This document shows positions 29,031 to 37,081 of a stretch of DNA of 42,437 nt, in pieces (the first letter of the stretch is position 1; every line of letters starts with the position of its first letter). Origin of the DNA: Verrucomicrobiales bacterium (GTDB lineage: Bacteria > Verrucomicrobiota > Verrucomicrobiia > Verrucomicrobiales > DEV007); contig JANQJH010000005.1 in the NCBI GenBank assembly GCA_028281705.1, positions 1 to 42,437 on the forward strand, in the 5' to 3' direction. Both the position numbers and the translations under genes were made by a program. The notes beneath the pieces are model-generated. The model worked only from the letters and a program-made list of their open reading frames with translations. It searched no databases and was not told the origin of the DNA.

Positions 29031-30608
29031 ATGACGAGAACCAAGATCAGCTGGCGCCGAGGATGGGAATCCTTGCTCCGCATGCTCCTGCCTGCAGGGT
29101 TGGCCCTTGCTGGCAGCACGGCGATGGCTGACTCCGCGCCTAGCCGGATGTCAGAGCACGCCCCAAACCAGGCGTTGGCCACCAGTCTCTTTTCCTGGGA
29201 TCCCTATTCATTCCCCATGACCGACGACGGAGTCATCCACTGGACCGGGTTGGACCTCAACTTGATCAACGCCATTTTCAAGCACGCCGGCATGCGGTAT
29301 CTCGCCGAGCAGGAATCCAATTGGCCAACCTTGGTAACAGAAGTCGAGAACGGAACCAAAGACTTCGCCTTTGGATCGTTTCGAACGCCCGAGCGCGAGG
29401 AGTTTGCCCATTTCTCCGATCCCTATCGCTATGAAAACATCGCGCTCTACATTCCGAGAAGCTCTGTCGCCGCCTTCAAGCACGACTCCCTCGCGGGATT
29501 GTTCCGGCGCCTCCGCGGGCGCCACGCCAGGCTGGGAGTCGTCAAGGACTGGTCCTACAGTCATCCGGTCGATCGTCATCTGGCACAGCCGGACAACCAT
29601 GCTCTGCTCGTCAGCTTCGAGACCGAAGACAAGTTGCCTGGCGCCCTACTGAAGAACGAAATTGATGCCTATCTATGCAGCCAGATCACCGGGCAAACGC
29701 TGCTCTGGCGCAAGGGACTGCAGAGCCGGATCCAGGAATACCCCAGAGTGCTCTTCCGCTCGCCGGTTCATCTGCTCTTCAGCAAAGAAACCGTTACCCA
29801 AGAGCAAGTAGAGCACATCAATCGCGGTCTGGCAGATGCCCGTCAATCCGGAGAGTACAACCAAATCGTTCGCGATTACATGTACCCGATCTTGCTCTCG
29901 ATCACGATCGAGGCACGCTGGTTCACCATCGTCGATGTCTTGGGGACCATTGCGTTCTCCATCTCCGGACTTCTCCTCGGACGTCGAGAACGCTACTCCC
30001 TCTTCGGAACCTTCTGTCTCGCCGCCCTACCGGCCGTGGGTGGAGGCATCCTTCGAGATGTCCTCTTGGACCGGCATCCACTCGGGGTCCTGAGGACGCC
30101 GGTATACATGATGGCCGTCATCTTCACAACGCTGTCGTATTACTTCACGCTCCACGTATTCCGCTGGGCTCGGATTCACTCGACGCTACGAACGAATCAG
30201 GCACTCCGAAGATTGCGAGCTTCCACTCGCAAAATCACCGAGCCCTTGGTGCAAACCTTCGACGCCGTCGGGCTTTCGGCCTTCACCGTCATCGGAGTGG
30301 TCGTCGCCGTGGAGAGCCGCGTGGAACCTCTGTGGTTGTGGGCGCCCTTCTGCGCCGCGCTCACGGGGGCCGGAGGCGGAATCGTTCGGGATGTGGTCCG
30401 TTCGGACACGAGTCTGAAAAGCCTCAAAGGCGTCTTCTATCCCGAAGTGGCCCTCATCTGGGGCCTGATCTTCTCTCTCTACCTCACTTCGTCAGCCGAC
30501 CGCTTGGATCCGCATCAAATCGTTCTCGCCGTCGTGATCGTGTTTCTCGGCGCGTTCCTCACCCGGGTCTCTGCCATCTGCTTCAAGATCAAGAGTCCGC
30601 TCTTCTGA
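29031..30608 (+). CDS. Fusion of a family-3 solute-binding domain with a TRIC/UPF0126 membrane channel
   Basis: About 525 aa from ATG 29031, chosen because a signal peptide (residues about 1-33) follows; upstream GTG 28992 and ATG 29010 are possible. Residues about 45-285 are a bacterial extracellular solute-binding protein family 3 domain (DPYSFPMTDDG, LDLNLINAIFKHAGM, FAFGSFRTPEREEFAHFSDPY split across the lobe). Residues about 300-525 contain about seven membrane helices in two homologous halves, each with the TRIC/UPF0126 signature (AVGGGILRDVLL and GAGGGIVRDVV). The binding domain would sit in the periplasm, tethered to a cation channel or glycine-transporter-like pore. Ligand and ion are unknown. 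Confidence 0.85.
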   Translation: MTRTKISWRRGWESLLRMLLPAGLALAGSTAMADSAPSRMSEHAPNQALATSLFSWDPYSFPMTDDGVIHWTGLDLNLINAIFKHAGMRYLAEQESNWPTLVTEVENGTKDFAFGSFRTPEREEFAHFSDPYRYENIALYIPRSSVAAFKHDSLAGLFRRLRGRHARLGVVKDWSYSHPVDRHLAQPDNHALLVSFETEDKLPGALLKNEIDAYLCSQITGQTLLWRKGLQSRIQEYPRVLFRSPVHLLFSKETVTQEQVEHINRGLADARQSGEYNQIVRDYMYPILLSITIEARWFTIVDVLGTIAFSISGLLLGRRERYSLFGTFCLAALPAVGGGILRDVLLDRHPLGVLRTPVYMMAVIFTTLSYYFTLHVFRWARIHSTLRTNQALRRLRASTRKITEPLVQTFDAVGLSAFTVIGVVVAVESRVEPLWLWAPFCAALTGAGGGIVRDVVRSDTSLKSLKGVFYPEVALIWGLIFSLYLTSSADRLDPHQIVLAVVIVFLGAFLTRVSAICFKIKSPLF

Positions 30609-30695
30609 ACCGACAAAGCTCGGGAATCGAATCGACCCGATCGAGCGCCGACAGCCGGCGGCAGAGGAAGCAGCGCAAAAAAAGAATTTCACGGA

Positions 30696-30726
30696 GGTAA
30701 GAACTGTCAGGCCAAGCGCGTCCCAC
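30696..30726 (+). promoter_or_regulatory. ECF-type promoter motif, copy A
   Basis: GGTAAGA at 30696-30702, 16 bp, then CGTC at 30719-30722; the extended match is GGTAAGAACT-N12-GCGTCCCAC. It lies about 70 bp before the SPW-like gene. Copies B and C have the same two elements at the same spacing. A 7-mer, N16, CGTC layout is typical of ECF sigma-factor promoters. Confidence 0.65.
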
Positions 30727-30797
30727 AGACGCAGCCGGATCCGCCGGCCCGCATCAATGCCAGTTACAAACCAAATCAAACCAAAGGAGACATCACC

Positions 30798-31190
30798 ATG
30801 TTCCCACGTTTCATCACCAAGAAGATCCATTCGTATCTCGACTACCCAGTCGCTCTCAGCCTCATCGCACTTCCGTTCCTGCTTGGCCTCGGAGATTCCA
30901 GTGCGGCGGCGCTATGGCTCTCGGTGGCCACCGGAATGGCCGCGTTCATACTGACGCTGCTCACCGATCATCAGCTCGGTGTGTTCCGTATAATTCCCTA
31001 CAGAGCTCACCTGACGGTCGATTCACTCGTGGGCGTCACGTTTCTGCTCGCCCCATTCCTCTTTGGATTCAGCGGCATCGACGCGTGGTACTACTGGATC
31101 AACGCCACGGCCGTTCTGGTGGTGGTGAGCCTTCACAAACCAGAATCCGCAGAAAGCGAAATCACCGCCGGCAGCACTTCGCTCGCCTGA
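30798..31190 (+). CDS. SPW-repeat-like small membrane protein
   Basis: A 130-aa integral membrane protein with four predicted helices. YLDYPVALSLIALPFLLG at the start and IDAWYYWINATAVLVVVSL near the end resemble the duplicated motif of SPW-repeat proteins; function unknown. It is preceded by a good Shine-Dalgarno (AAAGGAG), one of few here, and by ECF-type promoter A. It is the first gene of a same-strand series running into the AhpD-like gene and the sigma/anti-sigma pair. Confidence 0.7.
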   Translation: MFPRFITKKIHSYLDYPVALSLIALPFLLGLGDSSAAALWLSVATGMAAFILTLLTDHQLGVFRIIPYRAHLTVDSLVGVTFLLAPFLFGFSGIDAWYYWINATAVLVVVSLHKPESAESEITAGSTSLA

Positions 31191-31249
31191 CCGCGATTCG
31201 CACTATCACATTTCAACCTCCATCCATCCAACATCAAATCCTAATCACC

Positions 31250-31795
31250 ATGACACGAATCAAACCCATCACCGAAGCCAACGCCGATCCGAAACAGAAG
31301 GAGATCCTGAGCAAGGTAAAGAAATCCCTTGGCGGCGTTCCCAACATCATTGGCACACTGGCACAATCCCCGGCCGCAGCAACCGCCTACCTCGGGTTCG
31401 AACAGGCGCTTTCGCTCGGAACACTGTCCCGGCCGGTCCGCGAGCGTATCGCGCTCACCGTCGGTCAGGCCAACTCGTGCCACTACTGCCTCGCCGCGCA
31501 CACCGCACTCGGCACCAAGGCGGGACTCAGCGAAGGCGAAGTGCTGAATGCTCGGCACGGCGATTCCGAAGACGCGCGAACCGCAGCCGCCCTTCGCTTT
31601 GCCGGCCAGATCGTCGAGCGACGAGGCGAGATCTCAGACGCCGATCTGGAGGATCTCCGCGCCCACGGCTACTCCGACGGCGAAACGATCGAGATCGTAG
31701 CCAACGTCGTGTTGAACATCCTGACTAACTACGCGAACCACATCGCGGGCACGGAGATCGATTTTCCGGTCGCTCCAGAGCTCGCCGCCGCCTAG
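31250..31795 (+). CDS. Carboxymuconolactone decarboxylase / AhpD-like protein
   Basis: A 181-aa protein from ATG 31250. It has the AhpD-type redox centre SCHYCLAAHT (CxxC with a histidine four residues on) at about residues 82-91, and the helical core around RPVRERIALTVGQAN. Family members reduce peroxiredoxins or act as thiol peroxidases; a few are true gamma-carboxymuconolactone decarboxylases. The intact CxxC and stress context favour an antioxidant role. It is 59 bp after the SPW-like gene. Genes of this family are common targets of ECF sigma factors. Confidence 0.88.
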   Translation: MTRIKPITEANADPKQKEILSKVKKSLGGVPNIIGTLAQSPAAATAYLGFEQALSLGTLSRPVRERIALTVGQANSCHYCLAAHTALGTKAGLSEGEVLNARHGDSEDARTAAALRFAGQIVERRGEISDADLEDLRAHGYSDGETIEIVANVVLNILTNYANHIAGTEIDFPVAPELAAA

Positions 31796-31875
31796 ATTCC
31801 CACCCATCAAACAAACGTGCTCGCCGGGCGGCCTCTGAGCGCCGCTCGGCGAAGTGCGTTTCACGATGGACACCA

Positions 31876-32502
31876 ATGACAGTACAGGATGCAGACTTTC
31901 CGGAAGCACTCACATCATTAGATCGTGAGCAGCAGGAGCGTGCCATTCATCTTCTTCGAACGCAGCTGCTCAAGGGCGTGCAGGCGGGACTCCAAGGTCG
32001 AGCAGGTGCCGATAGCGCTTTCGTCGAGGATGTCGTGCAGACTGCCCTGCTAAGGATCCTCGATCGCCTCCACACATTCGAAGGACGCAGCCGATTCTTC
32101 ACGTGGGCCATGTCCATCGCGTTGCGGGTGGCCTTCAGCGAACTGCGTCGCAAGCATTGGGGCAACGTCTCGTTGGATGTTCTCAAGGAATCGGGAAATG
32201 AACCTGCCGCATTCGATGGCGAGGAAGCGCTCCGTCCGGACCATTTGACCCAGCGTCGTCAGGCCTCCCAATTGTTGCACCGGCTGATCAACGAGAAACT
32301 TACCGAGAAACGACGCGAAGTCCTCGTCGCCGAGTTGAAAGGAATGCCGCAGGATGAAGTCGCAGTGCAGCTGGGCATGAATAGAAACGCCGTTTACAAA
32401 ACGGCACACGATGCCCGTAAGGTTCTCAAACGATCCCTCATGGAAGCCGGCTTCGATCTCGACGAACTCCACGCCACCTTTTCTTCCAACCCCACCCCCT
32501 GA
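31876..32502 (+). CDS. ECF sigma factor with zinc anti-sigma partner (sigma-1)
   Basis: A 208-aa ECF sigma factor. Region 2 includes FVEDVVQTALLRILDRLHTF and FFTWAMSIALRVAFSELRRKHW. Region 4 ends with the recognition segment VAVQLGMNRNAVYKTAHDAR. The anti-sigma gene follows after 6 bp. It is closely similar to the sigma gene at 33480, especially in the promoter-reading segments, so the two may share a promoter. Upstream GCGTTTCAC near the start resembles the -10 half of the regulon motif, but its -35 partner is weak. It probably also reads through from promoter A. Confidence 0.92.
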   Translation: MTVQDADFPEALTSLDREQQERAIHLLRTQLLKGVQAGLQGRAGADSAFVEDVVQTALLRILDRLHTFEGRSRFFTWAMSIALRVAFSELRRKHWGNVSLDVLKESGNEPAAFDGEEALRPDHLTQRRQASQLLHRLINEKLTEKRREVLVAELKGMPQDEVAVQLGMNRNAVYKTAHDARKVLKRSLMEAGFDLDELHATFSSNPTP

Positions 32503-32508
32503 TACGCC

Positions 32509-32757
32509 ATGACCCTGAAAGAAGACGAAATCAGAGAACTCATCGACCTGTTGGGCAAGACCCGCGATCGCGAAATCGATTGCGATGCATGCCTCGAGCA
32601 AGTGGCCGAATTCGCGGAGCAGCAGCTTTCCGGGAAGGAGGTTCCCGAGGCGCTGGACGCCGTGCAACAGCATCTGGACGTCTGCGGCGAGTGTCGCGAG
32701 GAGTATCGCGTCCTGATGGATGTTCTGCGATCCTCGGGAGACGAAACCCGCAATTGA
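32509..32757 (+). CDS. Zinc-finger anti-sigma factor (soluble, ZAS type)
   Basis: An 82-aa protein immediately after the sigma gene. Cys25/Cys28 and the H-x3-C-x2-C motif HLDVCGEC (His55, Cys59, Cys62) form the zinc-binding anti-sigma signature; there is no transmembrane helix. It should hold the upstream sigma factor inactive and release it when the zinc thiols are oxidised or modified. That fits a redox or electrophile signal, which is inference from the family. Confidence 0.82.
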   Translation: MTLKEDEIRELIDLLGKTRDREIDCDACLEQVAEFAEQQLSGKEVPEALDAVQQHLDVCGECREEYRVLMDVLRSSGDETRN

Positions 32758-32797
32758 CGGCACGAACCAGCCAAATAGAAAAAAGTGCTTGCAAAAC

Positions 32798-32819
32798 TTA
32801 CTTACTAGAAGGTAAGTAA
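32798..32819. promoter_or_regulatory. TetR operator 1
   Basis: Perfect inverted repeat TTACTTAC-TAGAAG-GTAAGTAA, ending 5 bp before the ATG of the TetR gene at 32825. Binding there would block its own transcription or translation start. A variant of the site lies upstream of the following sigma-factor gene. Confidence 0.75.
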
Positions 32820-32824
32820 CCTCC

Positions 32825-33409
32825 ATGCCCGGCGACCGTCGACAGCAAATCGTGGATTTGGCGAGCGAGTACCTTCAGACGCTCGGGTATGGCTCGTTCA
32901 GCTACAAGGATCTGTCGAAGAAACTGGGGATTACGAAGGCGGCAATCCACCACCACTTTCCGACCAAGGAGGAACTGGCTGCCGAGGCGATGAGGCAGTA
33001 TCACGCCAACGTTCGGGCATCGTTAGCCGATCGTGATGGGGTGGAAACAGAGCCGTGGGACCAATTGAATCGCTACCTCGAACAGGTTGAGGGAATCTGC
33101 GATCAGGAAGTCTGCATTTGTGCGGCGGGTTCGATCCAGAGCGAGCACAACTCGGTACCGGCAAGCGTCAACGCCGAGGCTGCCAAGATGATTCAGTTTC
33201 TCATCGGCTGGGTCACGGAAGTTTTGGAGCGAGGCCGAAAACAAGGCGTCATGGATTTTCCCGGCGATGCCCGCATTCAAGCGACGCTCATTTTCACCGC
33301 TGTGCAGGGCGCTCTGCAACTGGGCCGCGCTCAGGGCAAAGCCACGGCAAAGCCGGTTTTCACCCAGATCCGCCAAAACCTTCAACCGAAGGAAGCTGTC
33401 TCAGCTTGA
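32825..33409 (+). CDS. TetR/AcrR-family repressor (TetR-1)
   Basis: A 194-aa repressor. The N-terminal helix-turn-helix is FSYKDLSKKLGITKAAIHHHF at about residues 24-44, followed by PTKEELAAEAM. The C-terminal ligand domain (about 60-190) contains CDQEVCICAAGS with three cysteines; some TetR electrophile sensors use such cysteines. It is flanked by two matching operator sites, one at its own start and one before the sigma gene at 33480. It probably represses both itself and that sigma factor until a small molecule binds. Confidence 0.92.
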   Translation: MPGDRRQQIVDLASEYLQTLGYGSFSYKDLSKKLGITKAAIHHHFPTKEELAAEAMRQYHANVRASLADRDGVETEPWDQLNRYLEQVEGICDQEVCICAAGSIQSEHNSVPASVNAEAAKMIQFLIGWVTEVLERGRKQGVMDFPGDARIQATLIFTAVQGALQLGRAQGKATAKPVFTQIRQNLQPKEAVSA

Positions 33410-33430
33410 TCTCTTTTTTGCCCATAAAGC

Positions 33431-33446
33431 TACCTACTAGTAAGTA
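33431..33446. promoter_or_regulatory. TetR operator 2, before sigma-2
   Basis: TACcTACTAGTAaGTA: a 16-bp palindrome with one mismatched pair, containing the perfect core TACTAGTA and followed by AGTC. It shares TACTAG and TAAGTAA with operator 1 but with a 3-bp shorter centre. It lies 34-49 bp before the ATG of the second sigma factor. Confidence 0.6.
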
Positions 33447-33479
33447 AGTCACGGAACACACCAGAACCAACTCAGCTCG

Positions 33480-34103
33480 ATGACAACCGAAACCCTCGAC
33501 CGCGACCTCGATCGCAAGCAACAATCTGAATGGATACTTGAGAGCCTGCGCTCGACCGACGCCAACTACTCGGACGCCCTGACGGAACTCCGTCGAATCA
33601 TTCTCGCCGGGTTGATCCGTTCGCTCGGGGCGAGAGCCTCGGTCGATCTGCTCGAAGACGTCACGCAGGATTCCATTCTCAGAATTCTCGATCGCCTCGA
33701 TCAATTCCAAGGGCGGAGCCGGTTCACCACGTGGGCCATGTCCATCGCGATCCGCGGCGCCATGAGCGAACTGCGTCGACGGCATTGGAAGCACGTGTCG
33801 CTCGAAGTCGTGGTTGTCGAACGCAGTACCGAAACGGATGCCGCAGTGATGATGCAATCGACTTCCGAACAGCAGTTGCTCATTGATGCGATGCATCGGG
33901 TCATCGAGTCCGAACTAACGGAGCGACAGCGCGACGCCCTGACCGCAGAACTGCGCGGCGAACCGATGGCGGCAATCGCCAGCCGCATGGGCTGTAACCG
34001 GAACGCCATCTACAAACTGACGCACGATGCTCGCAAGAGGTTGAAGCGGGGACTGGAACGCGCGGGACACTCCGCCGCCACCGTCGCCACCGCGTTCAGT
34101 TAG
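33480..34103 (+). CDS. ECF sigma factor without anti-sigma gene (sigma-2)
   Basis: A 207-aa ECF sigma factor paralogous to the one at 31876. Region 2 has LLEDVTQDSILRILDRLDQF and FTTWAMSIAIRGAMSELRRR. Region 4 has IASRMGCNRNAIYKLTHDAR. The -10- and -35-reading segments differ from sigma-1 by only a few residues. No anti-sigma gene follows; instead a TetR operator precedes it, so control is probably transcriptional. The next unit downstream begins with ECF promoter copy B. Confidence 0.92.
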   Translation: MTTETLDRDLDRKQQSEWILESLRSTDANYSDALTELRRIILAGLIRSLGARASVDLLEDVTQDSILRILDRLDQFQGRSRFTTWAMSIAIRGAMSELRRRHWKHVSLEVVVVERSTETDAAVMMQSTSEQQLLIDAMHRVIESELTERQRDALTAELRGEPMAAIASRMGCNRNAIYKLTHDARKRLKRGLERAGHSAATVATAFS

Positions 34104-34143
34104 GCGGACACCCCCACATTCTCTGAGAAACATTCGAGATCAA

Positions 34144-34174
34144 GGTAAGACCGTGTCGGTTGGCTGCGTCTCAC
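34144..34174 (+). promoter_or_regulatory. ECF-type promoter motif, copy B
   Basis: GGTAAGA at 34144-34150, 16 bp, CGTC at 34167-34170; extended match GGTAAGACCG-N12-GCGTCTCAC. It starts 41 bp after the sigma-2 stop and lies about 78 bp before the ATG of the NTF2-like gene at 34252. Confidence 0.7.
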
Positions 34175-34251
34175 AAAGCGAAAGCAACCCGTGTGGCGAA
34201 ACCCACCCGAGAAAACGACCAAAACGACAACCCACAAAATCGAACACCACC

Positions 34252-34617
34252 ATGAAATCGGACACGAGCGAACACGACATCATCCGGAATACGGTTCAGA
34301 CCTACCTTGACGGAGCCCGATCCGGAAAAGGAGACGATATGAAACCTGCGTTCCACCCGGAGGCCACGGTCTTCGGCTACATCGGAGACCAACTCTTTTC
34401 CGGCCCCATCCGGAATCTCTTCCAATGGAATGACGAGAACGGCCCCGCAAGAGAACTCGAAGCAGACGTCAGCAGGATCGATGTCGCGGGCACGGTGGCA
34501 ACGGTGCAGCTCGAATTGGATAACTGGACCGGCCATCGGTTCACGGACCTGTTCACCCTGCTCAAGACGGATGGTTCGTGGAAAATCATGAACAAGGTCT
34601 TCCACCTTCACGGGTAA
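34252..34617 (+). CDS. NTF2/SnoaL-like protein (lumazine-binding-like family)
   Basis: A 121-aa cone-shaped NTF2-fold protein, with YLDGARSGKGDDMKPAFHPE at about residues 17-36 and a C-terminal VQLELDNWTGHRFTDLFTLL and WKIMNKVFH. The family includes small-molecule isomerases, dehydratases and binding proteins; catalysis here is unproven. ATG 34252 is used because upstream sequence is promoter B and a CA-rich leader without Shine-Dalgarno. The dehalogenase-like gene begins 32 bp after its stop, so they likely form one operon. Confidence 0.8.
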   Translation: MKSDTSEHDIIRNTVQTYLDGARSGKGDDMKPAFHPEATVFGYIGDQLFSGPIRNLFQWNDENGPARELEADVSRIDVAGTVATVQLELDNWTGHRFTDLFTLLKTDGSWKIMNKVFHLHG

Positions 34618-34649
34618 TCGAGACCGCAACTCAAGAAGCAGAGCAAGTC

Positions 34650-35609
34650 ATGAATACTCTAGCCACCACCCCAATACCAGAAGCCCGACTGACGGTAATC
34701 GACGCAGGAGAGACATTTGACGGCACTTGGCCGTTCACAGCTCACTACACGGAGGCACTCGGCTTCCAGATGCATTACATCGACGAAGGCGGAGGCGCGG
34801 ATACCCTTCTGCTTCTCCATGGCGAACCCACATGGGGTTATCTGTTCCGACAGCAGATTCCCGAGTGGTCGAGGCATGCACGTGTCGTTGCCCCTGACCA
34901 TATGGGATTCGGCAAGAGTGCCACACCAAGGAATCGGACGTATTGGCTTCAGGATCACATCGACAACCTGGAGGCATTTGTTTTGGATCTGGACCTGCAA
35001 GACATCACGCTTGTCATGCATGATTTCGGAGGTCCCGTCGGCATGGGCTTGGCCGCCCGTCATCCCGATCGAATCAAGCGGATCGTCTCAGTGAATGGAC
35101 CAACACCGTTTGGTCAATCCGATCTTGTCGATCGCCTCACCTCGAACGCCGGCGTCTCGCCGTGGTTCCAGTGGATCTTGCAAGCCGAGGAGAAGGGCAT
35201 CCTCGAGGAGGTTCTCGGTCACCTCGACTTCAACATCCTCTCGACCTTGAAGCTGAACGGTTTCGTTCGAAACGAGATCATCACCGACACATGGCTCGAA
35301 GCCTACCGCGCTCCGTATCCCACGCCGGCACATGCGGCGGGCGCCATCGGCTGGGCCAAGGGCTTCGCCACGGGTAAGCACCAGTTCGAGGTTCCTGACA
35401 AAGCGGCCGTGGCTGCGATCCTCGCAAAGCCGGCATTGGCAATCTGGGGGGAGCAGGATCACACCTTGCACGCCGAGTACTTTCTGCCGCTTTTCGCCCA
35501 GCTCTTTCCAGAGGCTCCCATTCATCGACTGCCAGATGCCGGCCATTACAGCCCGGAGGATGCGCCGGAGGAGATCGCCAAGCTCGTCATCGACTTTCTG
35601 AGCGAATAG
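34650..35609 (+). CDS. Haloalkane-dehalogenase-like alpha/beta hydrolase
   Basis: A 319-aa alpha/beta hydrolase from ATG 34650. HGEPTWGYLFR is the oxyanion-hole motif of haloalkane dehalogenases. VMHDFGGPVGMG has aspartate as the nucleophile, which distinguishes dehalogenases (and epoxide hydrolases) from serine esterases. The acid is probably in AIWGEQDHTL, and the catalytic histidine is in DAGHYSPEDAPEEI near the C-terminus. It would hydrolyse halogenated or similar xenobiotics in the cytoplasm. It follows the NTF2-like gene in the unit headed by ECF promoter B. Confidence 0.85.
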   Translation: MNTLATTPIPEARLTVIDAGETFDGTWPFTAHYTEALGFQMHYIDEGGGADTLLLLHGEPTWGYLFRQQIPEWSRHARVVAPDHMGFGKSATPRNRTYWLQDHIDNLEAFVLDLDLQDITLVMHDFGGPVGMGLAARHPDRIKRIVSVNGPTPFGQSDLVDRLTSNAGVSPWFQWILQAEEKGILEEVLGHLDFNILSTLKLNGFVRNEIITDTWLEAYRAPYPTPAHAAGAIGWAKGFATGKHQFEVPDKAAVAAILAKPALAIWGEQDHTLHAEYFLPLFAQLFPEAPIHRLPDAGHYSPEDAPEEIAKLVIDFLSE

Positions 35610-35629
35610 CGAAAAAATCAGAAAACCTG

Positions 35630-35658
35630 TTGACGCGACCGGTCGGTCGGGTTATGCC
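35630..35658 (+). promoter_or_regulatory. TetR-2 promoter with operator in its spacer
   Basis: TTGACG (35630-35635), 17 bp, TATGCC (35653-35658). The operator GCGACCGGTCGGTCGG (35635-35650) fills the spacer, so a bound repressor would exclude RNA polymerase. Transcription would start near 35664-35665, at the ATG itself, suggesting a leaderless mRNA. Confidence 0.6.
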
Positions 35659-35664
35659 TCATGC

Positions 35665-36246
35665 ATGCCCACCGCAACAGCCACCACTAGCAAGCGGGAA
35701 GAACTCCTCGACATCGCCTCCGAGATGTTCTACCGGCAGGGCTTTGGCGCCACGGGAGTGAAGCAGATCATCGAAGCAGCCGGTATCGCCAAGGGCACCT
35801 TCTACTCGCACTTTGACTCCAAGGAGGAAGTGGGCGTCGCGTGGTTGAAAAAGCGGCACGCGACTTGGAACTCCTGGCTCAAGGCGAAGCTCGAAGAGGT
35901 CAAGAGCCCGAAGGCGAAGCTTCTGGCAATCTTCGAGTTTCTCGAAAGCTGGATGGAGGAGTGCGAATTCCGGGGCTGCGCCTTTCTCAACACGCTGGCG
36001 GAGGTGCCCGACAGGGATAATCCCATGCGTCGCGAAATTGCGGCCCACAAGAAGGATCTGCAGGAACTCATTCAATCCCTTGCCTCCGAGCACTTTGCAG
36101 GAAAGTCCGGGGCATACATCAGGCAAAAGGGAACTGTCATTTTTCTTCTCTTCGAAGGTGCGCTCGTCGAAGCGCAGAACTTTTGCGATACGTGGCCCAT
36201 CGCCGCCGCACGGAAGGAAATGCGATCGTTGCTGAACAACGAATGA
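35665..36246 (+). CDS. TetR/AcrR-family repressor (TetR-2)
   Basis: A 193-aa repressor. The helix-turn-helix is TGVKQIIEAAGIAKGTFYSHF at about residues 30-50, followed by SKEEVGVAWLK. The C-terminal domain has ECEFRGCAFLNTLAEVPD, typical of the TetR subgroup that senses electrophiles or quinones (TetR_C_6/NemR-like), with paired cysteines. Its gene lies between two inverted copies of one operator, in its own promoter and before the isochorismatase-like gene. It should repress both. ATG 35665 is used; ATG 35661 is in another frame. Confidence 0.92.
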   Translation: MPTATATTSKREELLDIASEMFYRQGFGATGVKQIIEAAGIAKGTFYSHFDSKEEVGVAWLKKRHATWNSWLKAKLEEVKSPKAKLLAIFEFLESWMEECEFRGCAFLNTLAEVPDRDNPMRREIAAHKKDLQELIQSLASEHFAGKSGAYIRQKGTVIFLLFEGALVEAQNFCDTWPIAAARKEMRSLLNNE

Positions 36247-36269
36247 AACCCTTTTTATTTAGCATCAAA

Positions 36270-36285
36270 GCGACCGACCGGTCGC
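36270..36285. promoter_or_regulatory. TetR-2 operator, inverted copy
   Basis: GCGACCGACCGGTCGC is the reverse complement of the TetR-2 promoter operator at 35635-35650 in 15 of 16 positions. It sits 41 bp before the isochorismatase-like gene, so the same repressor should control that gene. Confidence 0.75.
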
Positions 36286-36325
36286 CTCAATAAACAAACA
36301 CTGCACCAACGAAAGAACCGAAACC

Positions 36326-37000
36326 ATGATTAACATGAACCAAGAAAACCTCGCTCTCGTCATCACCGATCCGCAAAACGATTTCCTCAGTCCCGAGGGT
36401 GTCACCTGGGGTGTGGTTGGCGAAAGCGTCGTGAAAAACAACACCGTCGATAACATCGAAAGCCTGTTCCGTGCCGCCAAGCAATCCGGCCTGCCTACCT
36501 TCGTCTCGCCTCATTATTACTACCCAGCCGATCACCAGTGGGAATTCGAGGGCACTGTCGAAAAGATGATGCACGACATCAGCATGTTCGACCGGAATGG
36601 TCCTCTCGATCTTGACGGCTTTACCGGTTCCGGCGCTGATTGGCTCGAACGGTACAAGCCCTTTATCGAGGACGGAGAAACCGTCGTCGTCAGCCCGCAC
36701 AAGGTCTACGGACCGGAAACCAACGACCTTGTCCTGCAACTCCGCAAGCGGGGCATCGACCGCGTCATTCTCGGCGGCATGTCCGCGAATCTCTGCGTCG
36801 AAGCCCACATGCGCGAACTCATCGAACAGGGATTCGAGGTCTACGTGGCGAAGGACGCCACCGCAGCGGCGATCACCCCGGAACTCGGCGACGGATACGC
36901 CAGCGCGGTAACCAACTTCGGTTTCGTGGCCAACGGCGTTTTCGAAACCGCTGAGATCACAGAAGCGCTCACGGGAGAACCGGCACTCGTCCTCGCCTGA
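36326..37000 (+). CDS. Isochorismatase-like cysteine hydrolase
   Basis: A 224-aa member of the isochorismatase/nicotinamidase fold. The catalytic triad is visible: Asp in VITDPQNDF (residue about 15), Lys in VSPHKVYGP (about 126) and Cys in [10 protein letters not shown] (about 155). Family members hydrolyse amides, imides or vinyl ethers. The substrate is unknown, but control by TetR-2 suggests it acts on whatever that repressor senses. ATG 36326 or ATG 36335 could be the start; the leader is CA-rich with no clear Shine-Dalgarno. Confidence 0.88.
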   Translation: MINMNQENLALVITDPQNDFLSPEGVTWGVVGESVVKNNTVDNIESLFRAAKQSGLPTFVSPHYYYPADHQWEFEGTVEKMMHDISMFDRNGPLDLDGFTGSGADWLERYKPFIEDGETVVVSPHKVYGPETNDLVLQLRKRGIDRVILGGMSANLCVEAHMRELIEQGFEVYVAKDATAAAITPELGDGYASAVTNFGFVANGVFETAEITEALTGEPALVLA

Positions 37001-37081
37001 TCACGACGCGCGGACCAACCGATCACGTACAATCGCACTCCGATTACGAACCGCCTGCAGCCATTCTCACCAAAGACCTCA

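Noticed and set aside
31820-31870. Fourth copy of the ECF promoter before sigma-1
   Set aside because: GCGTTTCAC near 31856 resembles the -10 half, but the sequence at the -35 position matches GGTAAGACCG at only about 4 of 10 bases.
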